From: Geobacteraceae bacterium
Lineage (GTDB): Bacteria > Desulfobacterota > Desulfuromonadia > Desulfuromonadales > Desulfuromonadaceae
Reading direction: 5' to 3'
NCBI GenBank assembly: GCA_020201305.1
Contig: JAIVHC010000181.1
Coordinates: 1 to 8,241 of the forward strand
Length of the DNA stretch: 8,241 nucleotides
Below the pieces are notes generated by a model, which worked only from the letters and a program-made list of their open reading frames with translations, was not told the DNA's origin and did not search any database. Shown piece after piece: positions 1 through 5,914 of this stretch. Made by a program: the position numbers and the translations under genes. How positions within the stretch are numbered: position 1 is the stretch's first letter; each line of letters starts with the position of its first letter.

Positions 1-225
1 ATGCAGGAGGCACTGAAACGCACCTATGCCTGTACCCCGGCACCCAAGCTGATTGTAGCCATGGGGGATTGCGCTGTGGATGGGGGAGAATTCGGCACCA
101 GTTACGCCAGCTGCGGTGGGGTGGATAACGTAATCCCCGTGGATGCGTATATCAAAGGCTGCCCTCCCACACCCCTGGACCTGATGCGCGGTATCCTGGA
201 GGTATTGCAAAAGCAGCCGGCGTAA
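1..225 (+). CDS. Group 4 [NiFe]-hydrogenase / NuoB-like small subunit, 3' end only
   Basis: The 74 visible codons are the C-terminal part of an NADH:ubiquinone oxidoreductase 20 kDa (NuoB)-type subunit. This family carries electrons through a [4Fe-4S] cluster in complex I and in membrane-bound group 4 hydrogenases (HycG/HyfI/EchC type). Visible landmarks are the GDCA cysteine near residue 24, the GG-x-F-x-x-SYA segment, the VIPVDxYI strand and the GCPPTP cysteine near residue 54; the two cysteines are expected cluster ligands. GDCA and SYASCGGV look more like group 4 hydrogenase than true NuoB, which is inference. The ATG at base 1 is very probably an internal methionine, because the region before GDCA in this family normally carries two further cluster cysteines that are absent here. 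The gene therefore starts outside the window. It converges on metF across 42 bp with no obvious terminator. Confidence 0.85.
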   Translation: MQEALKRTYACTPAPKLIVAMGDCAVDGGEFGTSYASCGGVDNVIPVDAYIKGCPPTPLDLMRGILEVLQKQPA

Positions 226-267
226 AAACACCTTTGCAGCATTTCAAACCAGAACGGCAAGCCATTC

Positions 268-1137
268 TCAGCGCTGTGTCAAGCCCAGACGCGCAAATAT
301 TTCCAGGGTCGGCTCTGCGCTATTGAGGGTGTAGAAGTGGACTCCGCTGACCTTGTGTTCCAGCAAATCGCGTACCTGCTCAGTAGCCCAGTCAAGCCCG
401 ATCCGCTCCACCGCTGCATCGTCGGATGCTTCAGCTACCCGGCGCAATAATGCTGCAGGGAAGCGTGCACCGGCAGCCAGTTCAGCCATCTTCTCCATCC
501 CCTTGCGATTCCGCAACGGCATTATCCCGGCGATGATAGGAACTTCAATACCCGCTAAACGACAACGTGCACAAAAGTCGTAGAAGTCGCGGTTGTCGAA
601 AAACAGCTGAGTGACGATATAATCCGCCCCCGCATCGACCTTTTCTTTCAGATAGGCGATCTCCAGCAGACGATTCGGCATCTGCGGATGTCCTTCGGGA
701 AATCCCGCCACCCCGATGCTGGTATCGGGGAACTCCGCACGGATAAAACGCACCAGATCCACCGCGTATTTGAAACCATCCTCAGGCGGATGCCAGTCAT
801 CCTCACCCGCGGGGGGATCGCCGCGCAATGCGAGTACATTATACACTCCGGCATCACGATAACGCTGCATAATGGTACGCACTTCATCTTTTGTGGCTGC
901 GACACAGGTCTGATGCGGGACCACCGGAACCTTGCATTCCTCATGAATGCGCATCACGAGCCGATTAGTCTGACTGCGGGTGGAACCCCCTGCGCCATAG
1001 GTAACACTCACTGATGAGGGTTTCAGAGGCATCAGTTTCTCAATATTGTCGAGCAAATTATCCCAACCACGCTCGGTCTTGGGTGGGAAGAATTCAAAGC
1101 TAAGGGATGTCTTCTGGTTGTTGAGTATCTTTTTCAT
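268..1137 (-). CDS. metF: 5,10-methylenetetrahydrofolate reductase
   Basis: This 289-residue protein is a MetF-type reductase, a cytoplasmic FAD (beta/alpha)8 barrel that reduces 5,10-methylene-THF to 5-methyl-THF for methionine synthesis. The family signature is clear: SFEFFPPKT at residues 13-21, with the catalytic glutamate at 15; SVTYGAGGST at 44-53; and LALRGDPP at 102-109, with the flavin-interacting aspartate at 107. The DYIVTQLFFD strand and the FPEGHP loop also fit. Length is close to the usual ~290-300 residues, and nothing is missing. The ATG start gives the expected short N-terminus, but the nearest Shine-Dalgarno-like AGGA lies about 13 nt upstream, further than ideal. The gene is 86 bp downstream of the PHP phosphatase gene on the same strand. 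That gap holds alternating short repeats (1142-1199), so metF may have its own promoter. Confidence 0.97.
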   Translation of the reverse strand: MKKILNNQKTSLSFEFFPPKTERGWDNLLDNIEKLMPLKPSSVSVTYGAGGSTRSQTNRLVMRIHEECKVPVVPHQTCVAATKDEVRTIMQRYRDAGVYNVLALRGDPPAGEDDWHPPEDGFKYAVDLVRFIRAEFPDTSIGVAGFPEGHPQMPNRLLEIAYLKEKVDAGADYIVTQLFFDNRDFYDFCARCRLAGIEVPIIAGIMPLRNRKGMEKMAELAAGARFPAALLRRVAEASDDAAVERIGLDWATEQVRDLLEHKVSGVHFYTLNSAEPTLEIFARLGLTQR

Positions 1138-1141
1138 GGTT

Positions 1142-1199
1142 TAATATCTGATCCTGTATAAGCTAATATCTAAATTTTTATCCATACGGAGCTGTATAA
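1142..1199 (-). promoter_or_regulatory. metF upstream region with alternating 8-bp direct repeats
   Basis: The AT-rich gap before metF contains two identical 8-mers, each present twice and alternating. On the plus strand, TAATATCT is at 1142-1149 and 1164-1171, and CTGTATAA at 1154-1161 and 1192-1199. They occupy the place where a metF promoter or operator would lie. The repeats do not match the MetJ box (AGACGTCT) well, and I cannot name a regulator. They are seen directly; the regulatory role is inferred. Confidence 0.3.
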
Positions 1200-1223
1200 C
1201 AAATTAAACGATGTGGGCATTCA

Positions 1224-2084
1224 TCAGGCTTGATGCCGATCCGGACGCTTCCATACGCACCCGTATCCAAGTTCCTGTAACAGAGCTGTGCCGGCGTCAA
1301 TGCCACTGCCCACGCTGGACACACTATGAGAATCATCCCCGGGTAGGATATCGATCCCGAGCGCCAATGCTTTTTCGAGAATCGGGCGTGATATATACGG
1401 CTCTGCAGCCCCTTTTAGAAGCGCACGCATATTGAGATCAAGACACAGATGTTTTTCGCGGATATATGCGAGATTGCGCTCAATGCGTTGCATTACTCCT
1501 GGAGTGGCTAAACGCCTGGGGTAATCGGGGTCATAGAGGCGTATCAGATCAAAGTGCCCCACAACTGCAGGTTTCAAACGCTGGAGCATCTCATACTGTT
1601 CGTCAAAATAAGTGCGGTAAAGCGCATCGATATCGCCGCATACCTCGGTTGCCCGAACATATTCAGCAGGGCTGAAATCAAAATTCACTCCGCGCACATG
1701 GTGAACGGAGCCGACAATATAGTCCAGAGCGTACCGCTGTTGCAACTTTAATGCATACTCAAGACTTCCAGGGTAACATTCAGCCTCCATCCCTACGAGG
1801 ATGGTTATTCTGGAACTGTAGCGCTGCTGGAGATGCTTTACTGTCTTCACGTAAAGTTCGAACTGCTCCTGCAGAGCTGCACTGCTGATACCCGCCTCAG
1901 ATTCATCTGCATAACGGTACTGATCCTGTAGCGGGGGCATGTGTTCGGTGATTCCAAACCACGCAAACCCCTGTCTGATGTATTCCTGCACCATGGACTC
2001 AAGGTCGTCACTGGCATGGAGACAAAACTGCCCGCTGTGACCACCATGCGCTGAAACCCGTACAGGTGAGTATGTGTCAGCCAT
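1224..2084 (-). CDS. PHP-domain histidinol-phosphatase family protein (HisJ/HisK-like)
   Basis: The 286-residue product belongs to the PHP (polymerase and histidinol phosphatase) family of metal-dependent phosphoesterases. HisJ-type members dephosphorylate L-histidinol phosphate to histidinol in histidine synthesis. Expected metal ligands are spread along the chain: H13-x-x-H16 and H23 in the N-terminal HGGHSGQFCLHA segment, E47/H48 in TEHMP, E100/E102 in GMEAECYPG, H128/H129 in GSVHHV, H177/D179 in GHFD, and D250/D251 with H253 in GDDSH. The start is set by a strong GGAGG (2092-2096) 7 nt before the ATG at 2084. An in-frame ATG at 2183 would add 33 residues with no family resemblance and is rejected. 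Length matches HisJ (~260-290). The gene is divergent from ridA and precedes metF. The family is certain, but the substrate is inferred, since related PHP phosphatases act on other phosphates. Confidence 0.88.
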   Translation of the reverse strand: MADTYSPVRVSAHGGHSGQFCLHASDDLESMVQEYIRQGFAWFGITEHMPPLQDQYRYADESEAGISSAALQEQFELYVKTVKHLQQRYSSRITILVGMEAECYPGSLEYALKLQQRYALDYIVGSVHHVRGVNFDFSPAEYVRATEVCGDIDALYRTYFDEQYEMLQRLKPAVVGHFDLIRLYDPDYPRRLATPGVMQRIERNLAYIREKHLCLDLNMRALLKGAAEPYISRPILEKALALGIDILPGDDSHSVSSVGSGIDAGTALLQELGYGCVWKRPDRHQA

Positions 2085-2091
2085 TGCTGAA

Positions 2092-2096
2092 CCTCC
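2092..2096 (-). promoter_or_regulatory. Ribosome binding site deciding the PHP phosphatase start
   Basis: On the minus strand GGAGG lies 7 nt before the ATG at 2084. It is the only strong Shine-Dalgarno sequence near the 5' end of this reading frame, and it places the start 33 codons inside the longest open frame. Confidence 0.8.
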
Positions 2097-2149
2097 ATTT
2101 CCCCTTGAGTAACTCTCGGGATGATATATAAATTCTTCCACTTCCAGAG

Positions 2150-2164
2150 TTGTCGCTACGACAA
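2150..2164. promoter_or_regulatory. Palindrome TTGTCG-N3-CGACAA, candidate operator
   Basis: The sequence TTGTCGCTACGACAA is a perfect inverted repeat with 6-bp arms and a 3-bp centre. It lies in the 227-bp region between the divergent PHP phosphatase and ridA genes, about 65 bp from the former's start and just upstream of the candidate ridA promoter. Size and symmetry fit a dimeric repressor site. No regulator gene is in the window, so its use is inferred. Confidence 0.35.
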
Positions 2165-2177
2165 TTGCGTTATAGTA

Positions 2178-2206
2178 TTGCAACAGTTGCCTCGCGTGCT
2201 TAAAAT
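2178..2206 (+). promoter_or_regulatory. Candidate sigma-70 promoter for ridA
   Basis: TTGCAA (2178-2183) and TAAAAT (2201-2206) are separated by 17 bp, which matches 4/6 and 5/6 positions of the -35 and -10 consensus. Transcription would begin near 2213 and give a leader of about 100 nt, containing the small hairpin at 2251-2266. This is a pattern match only. Confidence 0.4.
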
Positions 2207-2250
2207 GCGCCCATTACACCATTCAGCTCGCCCAATCAGTTCATGATTAC

Positions 2251-2266
2251 ACCTGCGCATGCAGGT
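2251..2266 (+). repeat. Short inverted repeat in the ridA leader
   Basis: ACCTGC-GCAT-GCAGGT can form a 6-bp stem with a 4-nt loop. It sits 45 bp before the ridA start and downstream of the candidate promoter. No U-tract immediately follows, so it is not an obvious terminator. It could be an operator or a leader hairpin, or chance. Confidence 0.25.
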
Positions 2267-2311
2267 TTCATTTACAACAGCAATAAAAATTAAACCAAGG
2301 AGGCGTCCCCC

Positions 2312-2695
2312 ATGAAAACTGAAATCACGACCAAAGCGGCCCCCCAGGCCATAGGGCCCTATTCGCAGGCGATTAAAAGCGGGAAACTGGTATTCTGCTC
2401 CGGGCAGATCCCCATCGATCCGAATACCGGAGAACTTTCCGCCCCATCCATAAAGGGGCAGACCCACCAGGTTATGCGAAACCTCAAAGAGGTTCTGGCC
2501 GCTGCGGAGCTTACTTTTACCCAGGTACTTAAAACCACTATCTATCTTACCGACATGGCCGATTTTGGCATCGTTAACGATATATATGCCGAATATGTCG
2601 GCAATCCGGCACCTGCACGTGCATGTATTCAGGTTGCCGCCCTGCCTAAAAAGGCAAAGATCGAGATCGAGTGTATCGCCAGCACCGAGCTCTAA
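2312..2695 (+). CDS. ridA: RidA family 2-iminobutanoate/2-iminopropanoate deaminase
   Basis: This 127-residue protein is a full-length RidA (YjgF/YER057c/UK114) member, a cytoplasmic homotrimer. It hydrolyses reactive enamine/imine intermediates released by PLP enzymes such as threonine dehydratase. Motifs in order: P11-x-A-I-G-PYSQA (11-20) with Y17; the CSGQIPIDP strand (29-37); and ARACIQVAALPKKAKIEIECIA (102-123). The substrate-binding arginine is R103, the adjacent cysteine C105 and the conserved acidic residue E118, as in archetypal deaminase-active RidA. A textbook AAGGAGG lies 8 nt before the ATG. The gene stands alone, divergent from the PHP phosphatase gene and convergent with the uracil-DNA glycosylase gene. 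Nothing is truncated. Among family members this sequence matches active RidA rather than inactive subgroups, because the arginine is present. Confidence 0.95.
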   Translation: MKTEITTKAAPQAIGPYSQAIKSGKLVFCSGQIPIDPNTGELSAPSIKGQTHQVMRNLKEVLAAAELTFTQVLKTTIYLTDMADFGIVNDIYAEYVGNPAPARACIQVAALPKKAKIEIECIASTEL

Positions 2696-2728
2696 GCAGC
2701 TGCTTCCCTTTGCCATATTCTCCGAACA

Positions 2729-2766
2729 GATGCAGCGCCTACCCTTAACGTTGTAGGCGTTGCATC
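2729..2766. terminator. Long hairpin between convergent ridA and udg, likely bidirectional terminator
   Basis: Bases 2729-2742 pair with 2753-2766 in a 14-bp stem with one G·U and a 10-nt loop. The hairpin lies 33 bp past the ridA stop, and its loop holds the stop codon of the glycosylase gene (2745-2747), so one arm is coding. Neither side has a strong U-tract. It may therefore work as a 3' stabiliser or an imperfect terminator for both genes. Confidence 0.45.
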
Positions 2767-3467
2767 ACCTGCTTCATATCCTGCCATAGTTCACGCTTGT
2801 GTACCGGATTGCGCAGCAGATAGGCTGGGTGGAATGTGGGCATTAGGTCGATATCGTTATAGCTACGCCACTCGCCGCGTAATTTGCTGATGGGGGTTTT
2901 ATCCTGCAATAGGGTTTGCGCCGCAAATTTCCCCAGTGCTACCAGAACCTCCGGGTTGATCGCGTCGAGCTGGCGTTTCAGAAATGGCTCACACGCAGCA
3001 ATTTCATCGGCTTCGGGGTTGCGATTCTGCGGTGGACGGCACTTGATTACATTACAGATATACACATCCTTGCGCTCAAGCCCCATGGCAAACAGAATAC
3101 GATTCAGCAACAACCCGGCTTCGCCCACAAATGGCTCACCTTGCTCATCTTCTCTTTGGCCTGGGCCCTCCCCTACAAACACCAGAGACGCTTTAGGATT
3201 TCCACCTCCAAATACCAACTGGGTGCGTGTACGTCCCAGAGCACAGCGCTGACACTCCCCCATATCAGCGCGAATATCTTCGAGGGTTTCTGTGCGGCAA
3301 GCCGTTGTTGCAGCCGTTACAGGATCAAGACTCGAGCACAGAGGCAATGCCTCTGGTGTATGAGAATTAAAATGGAGCGCTTCAACTCCCCAGCGCTGCA
3401 TATCCTGCAGCGCAGCTACTGTATTTGCGCGTGCGTGGTGTATGAGTTGTGTGCGTTTATCAAGCAT
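2745..3467 (-). CDS. Family 4 uracil-DNA glycosylase (iron-sulfur)
   Basis: The 240-residue protein is a family 4 uracil-DNA glycosylase (UdgA type), which cuts uracil bases out of DNA at the start of base excision repair. The four [4Fe-4S] cysteines are in family spacing: C72 and C75 (ECQRC), C143 in VIKCRPPQNRNP and C159. Motif 1, GEGPGQREDEQGEPFVG (99-115), carries the catalytic-loop signature. Motif 2, HPAYLLR, begins at H213. Residues 1-65 form a poorly conserved extension that is usual in delta-proteobacterial members and absent from the short Thermus form. The ATG at 3467 is the only in-frame start before an upstream stop. Its AAGGA is just 1 nt away, so a GGA about 10 nt upstream may serve instead. 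It is divergent from the phospholipase-like gene. Confidence 0.95.
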   Translation of the reverse strand: MLDKRTQLIHHARANTVAALQDMQRWGVEALHFNSHTPEALPLCSSLDPVTAATTACRTETLEDIRADMGECQRCALGRTRTQLVFGGGNPKASLVFVGEGPGQREDEQGEPFVGEAGLLLNRILFAMGLERKDVYICNVIKCRPPQNRNPEADEIAACEPFLKRQLDAINPEVLVALGKFAAQTLLQDKTPISKLRGEWRSYNDIDLMPTFHPAYLLRNPVHKRELWQDMKQVMQRLQR

Positions 3468-3493
3468 ATCCTTTACATCCGTCCATGGATGGC

Positions 3494-3522
3494 ATTATCC
3501 TACTTAGTGTTGATAGAAGCAA
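3494..3522 (-). promoter_or_regulatory. Candidate promoter for the uracil-DNA glycosylase gene
   Basis: Read on the minus strand, TTGCTT (3522-3517) and GATAAT (3499-3494) are separated by 17 bp. The -10 matches 5/6 of the consensus and the -35 matches 3/6. A start near 3487 would give a leader of about 20 nt. An imperfect palindrome centred on TCCATGGA (3482-3489) overlaps that position. Confidence 0.35.
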
Positions 3523-3572
3523 TTCAAACAAGCACTTCAAACGTTTCCCAATCCGGCACCGGAGATTACTGT

Positions 3573-4466
3573 ATGCGTTTATGTTTAACTGTGTTCACTT
3601 TTGTGTGTATGTGCCTTATCCCCACCGAAGTATGGGCATGGGGATTCGGGGTACATCTGCAACTTGGCAACAGTATCCTGGCGCAAGCGGGTAATCTTCC
3701 CGCGCATATGGCTACACTGCTACATGCATACCCGCACGATTTTCTCTACGGCTGCATCAGTGCCGACATCACTCTGGGTAAAAAATTCACCCACTATCTG
3801 AAACACTGCCACAGCTGGAACATGGGAAACAAGGTTCTTGCAGCGGCAAAAACAGATGCGCAGCGCGCATGTGCGTATGGCTACATTGCCCATCTCGGGG
3901 CAGATACCATTGCGCATGGTTTTATGGTGCCGTACAAAATGGTACGCAGTTATAATACCGTCTTTCTTAATCACGCCTACTGGGAATTGCGCTTTGAGTC
4001 GCGTATTGATCCCCAGATATGGGTTCAGGCCAGGGAACTTGCGCAAGACGATTTCAGTGAAAATGACAAATTATTGCGCCGCGTACTTGTGCGTACCCTG
4101 TTTTCCTTCGGCACCAACAAGCGCATGTTCAATTCCATGCTCCTGATCAGCCGTATCCAGCGTTGGCAGCGCATTCTGAAGCGCCTGGATGAACGTTCGG
4201 TGTGGAAACTCGAGCAGAAAGATCGCCGCGAATATCTGGATCTGGCCTTGGAAGCGAGCATGAGCGTACTCTCCGATCCGCAGAGTATCTACCTGAATGC
4301 CGACCCCACCGGAGAACGCGCCCTGCAATCCGCTCAGAAAATGCGCACCAGCCTGAAGAGCCTGTGGCAGGACGGGCGCCTCCCCTCCGAACTCAGCGTT
4401 GCCGTCCTTGATGACATCAAGGAGCACTTTCGCTCCAATGTCACCAACCCGTTGAATAACATCTAG
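3573..4466 (+). CDS. Secreted zinc-dependent phospholipase C family protein
   Basis: The 297-residue product resembles the zinc-dependent phospholipase C/S1-P1 nuclease superfamily (PF00882-like). It begins with a Sec signal peptide: a basic R2, a hydrophobic core at 3-16 and a predicted cut after VWA (residue 22). The mature protein would then start W23-G. In Bacillus cereus PLC the mature N-terminal tryptophan is itself a zinc ligand, so the fit is striking. Further candidate ligands are H28, D65, H80, H107 with D111 and H115 (HLGAD-x3-H), and H134 with E138 (H-x3-E). The C-terminal third is helical and charged, with no recognised domain. The start is set by GGAG 8 nt before the ATG at 3573; longer in-frame extensions run through the divergent glycosylase gene and are rejected. 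The protein is probably periplasmic or exported. The substrate is unknown: phospholipid head groups are likely but unproven. Confidence 0.82.
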   Translation: MRLCLTVFTFVCMCLIPTEVWAWGFGVHLQLGNSILAQAGNLPAHMATLLHAYPHDFLYGCISADITLGKKFTHYLKHCHSWNMGNKVLAAAKTDAQRACAYGYIAHLGADTIAHGFMVPYKMVRSYNTVFLNHAYWELRFESRIDPQIWVQARELAQDDFSENDKLLRRVLVRTLFSFGTNKRMFNSMLLISRIQRWQRILKRLDERSVWKLEQKDRREYLDLALEASMSVLSDPQSIYLNADPTGERALQSAQKMRTSLKSLWQDGRLPSELSVAVLDDIKEHFRSNVTNPLNNI

Positions 4467-4492
4467 GAGCTAGGAGCCTGTCGGACCCTCCG

Positions 4493-5716
4493 TTAATCTG
4501 CGCGCTTGCTTTTGCGGTTTGCGGTAATGCAGGCACTGACACGATCCAACAAAGCGTACGCAACCTCTACCTTGCTCTGTTGCGGCATATCTTCCACCCT
4601 ACCATCCGCATGCAGAAATTTAACCACATTGGTTTCAACATCAAAACCGGCTCCTGCGGCTGTGACATCGTTAGCGACAAGGATATCGAGGTTTTTACGT
4701 TGCAGCTTCTCCTGGGCATGGCGCAGGATATCATGGGTTTCTGCAGCGAATCCAACCACTATCTGCTCTGTTTTCTGTGCCCCAATCTGCGCCAGAATAT
4801 CCGGATTGGGTTCTAACTCCACACTCATGGTACCCGGTTTTTTCTTGATTTTCTGTGCTGCAGCACTGCAGGGGCGATAGTCGGCTACCGCTGCTGCCTT
4901 GATCACCACACTTGCTTCAGGTAATTCGTGCATCACGGCTGCATACATCTCCCTGGCACTTGTCACACTTACGCGCCGCACTCCGACCGGAGCTTCCAGC
5001 GCTGTAGGCCCGCTCACCAGAACCACCTCCGCACCGCGTTCCCATGCGGAGCGCGCAATGGCATATCCCATTTTACCCGAAGAATAATTGGATACGTAGC
5101 GTACCGGATCGATCTCTTCACGCGTGGGTCCGGCGCTCACAAGCACCCGCTCACCGGCGAGATCCGCAGGCGTCAAAACGCGCTCAATCCACGCCAGAAT
5201 ATGCTCCGGCGACGGCAATTTACCTTTTCCTTCCCAGCCACATGCGAGATAGCCATCATCCGGGTCGATAATGTGGAAACCACGCTGAGTCAAAACCTGC
5301 AGATTGTGTTGCAGCGCGGCGCTTTCATACATATTCACATTCATGGAAGGGGCTAGAACCACCGGGGCTTTAGTCGCCATCAGGGTAGTGCTGAGCAGAT
5401 CATCTGCGATTCCACTACTGAGTTTACCCATAATGTTCGCCGTTGCGGGGGCAACTACACACATATCAGCTTTATCCGCCAGGGAGATATGCCCGATCTC
5501 TTTTTCCTGATACAGATCGAACATGTGGGTATGTACGGGGTTATTAGACAGGGTCTGAAACGTCAGCGGTGTAACAAACTCACATGCATTCGCAGTCATC
5601 ACCACCGATACCTCGGCTCCGGCTTTAGTGAGCAAACGCAGCAGTTCTACCGCTTTATACGCCGCGATTCCGCCGCTCACACCCAATACGATCTGTTTTC
5701 CCTCCAGCGTTGCCAT
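4493..5716 (-). CDS. coaBC: Bifunctional phosphopantothenoylcysteine decarboxylase / phosphopantothenate-cysteine ligase
   Basis: The 407-residue protein carries out two coenzyme A steps: ligating cysteine to 4'-phosphopantothenate (CoaB, C-terminal) and decarboxylating the product to 4'-phosphopantetheine (CoaC, N-terminal, FMN). CoaC features are GVSGGIAAYK (12-21), the catalytic H76 in GHISLA, PSMNVNM (123-129) with N126, and C159 in the flexible ACGWEGKGKLP flap. CoaB features are SAGPTREEIDPVRYVSN (194-210) ending at N210, the SSGKMG dimer loop and KIKKK. Length and key residues match E. coli Dfp (406). An ATG at 5716, 8 nt after AGAGGG (5725-5730), is preferred over an upstream in-frame TTG at 5737. 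The gene is the likely third member of the cluster with the MBL-fold and OB/HD genes, now separated from them by an inserted repeat element. Confidence 0.97.
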   Translation of the reverse strand: MATLEGKQIVLGVSGGIAAYKAVELLRLLTKAGAEVSVVMTANACEFVTPLTFQTLSNNPVHTHMFDLYQEKEIGHISLADKADMCVVAPATANIMGKLSSGIADDLLSTTLMATKAPVVLAPSMNVNMYESAALQHNLQVLTQRGFHIIDPDDGYLACGWEGKGKLPSPEHILAWIERVLTPADLAGERVLVSAGPTREEIDPVRYVSNYSSGKMGYAIARSAWERGAEVVLVSGPTALEAPVGVRRVSVTSAREMYAAVMHELPEASVVIKAAAVADYRPCSAAAQKIKKKPGTMSVELEPNPDILAQIGAQKTEQIVVGFAAETHDILRHAQEKLQRKNLDILVANDVTAAGAGFDVETNVVKFLHADGRVEDMPQQSKVEVAYALLDRVSACITANRKSKRAD

Positions 5717-5762
5717 AAGTCGTGCCCTCTTAGTCAATTATTCGGGTTCCTGCTATCAAACG

Positions 5763-5914
5763 TGATGCTTTCGCAAAAAATCATAAGATGGCTAAGCAAA
5801 AATTTCGCCCTACAAGGCCTGGGGGTTTTTCAGGGGCGAAGGCATACATCAGGTATGTCGAGGTCCTGAAAAAACGCCGTAACGCCGGAGGGCGGACTTT
5901 TTGCGACGCCATCA
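5763..5914. mobile_element. 152-bp MITE-like element with 20-bp TIRs between the MBL-fold gene and coaBC
   Basis: The left end TGATGCTTTCGCAAAAAATC (5763-5782) and the reverse complement of the right end, TGATGGCGTCGCAAAAAGTC (5914-5895), agree at 16 of 20 positions. Both ends are followed outward by AACG (5759-5762 and 5915-5918), a possible 4-bp target duplication. Because the element ends in ATCA, the flanking identity extends to a 9-bp direct repeat, ATCAAACGT (5755-5763 and 5911-5919). Inside are TTTTTCAGG (5826-5834) with CCTGAAAAA (5865-5873), and a central 7-bp stem (5841-5847 with 5853-5859), so the whole can fold as a long nested hairpin. There is no coding capacity. The right end coincides with the TGA of the MBL-fold gene. 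I read it as a non-autonomous insertion; no transposase is present. Confidence 0.7.

Noticed and set aside
1..3. ATG at base 1 as the true start of the hydrogenase-type subunit
   Set aside because: The family needs an upstream part with further cluster cysteines, so this methionine is internal and the coincidence with the window edge is artificial.
2085..2183. Longer start (ATG at 2183) for the PHP phosphatase
   Set aside because: The extra 33 residues do not resemble the family, and the strong GGAGG site fits the ATG at 2084.
2916..3572. A 219-codon upstream extension of the phospholipase-like gene
   Set aside because: It runs antisense through the well-supported uracil-DNA glycosylase gene. 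A clear signal peptide and ribosome site start the protein at 3573.
4463..4478. Tandem CTAGGAG-CTAGGAG after the phospholipase-like gene, with CTAGGAGCC recurring at 8233-8241
   Set aside because: The repeats are only 7-9 bp, without structure or context, and this is compatible with chance in 8 kb. A longer match cannot be tested because the window ends.
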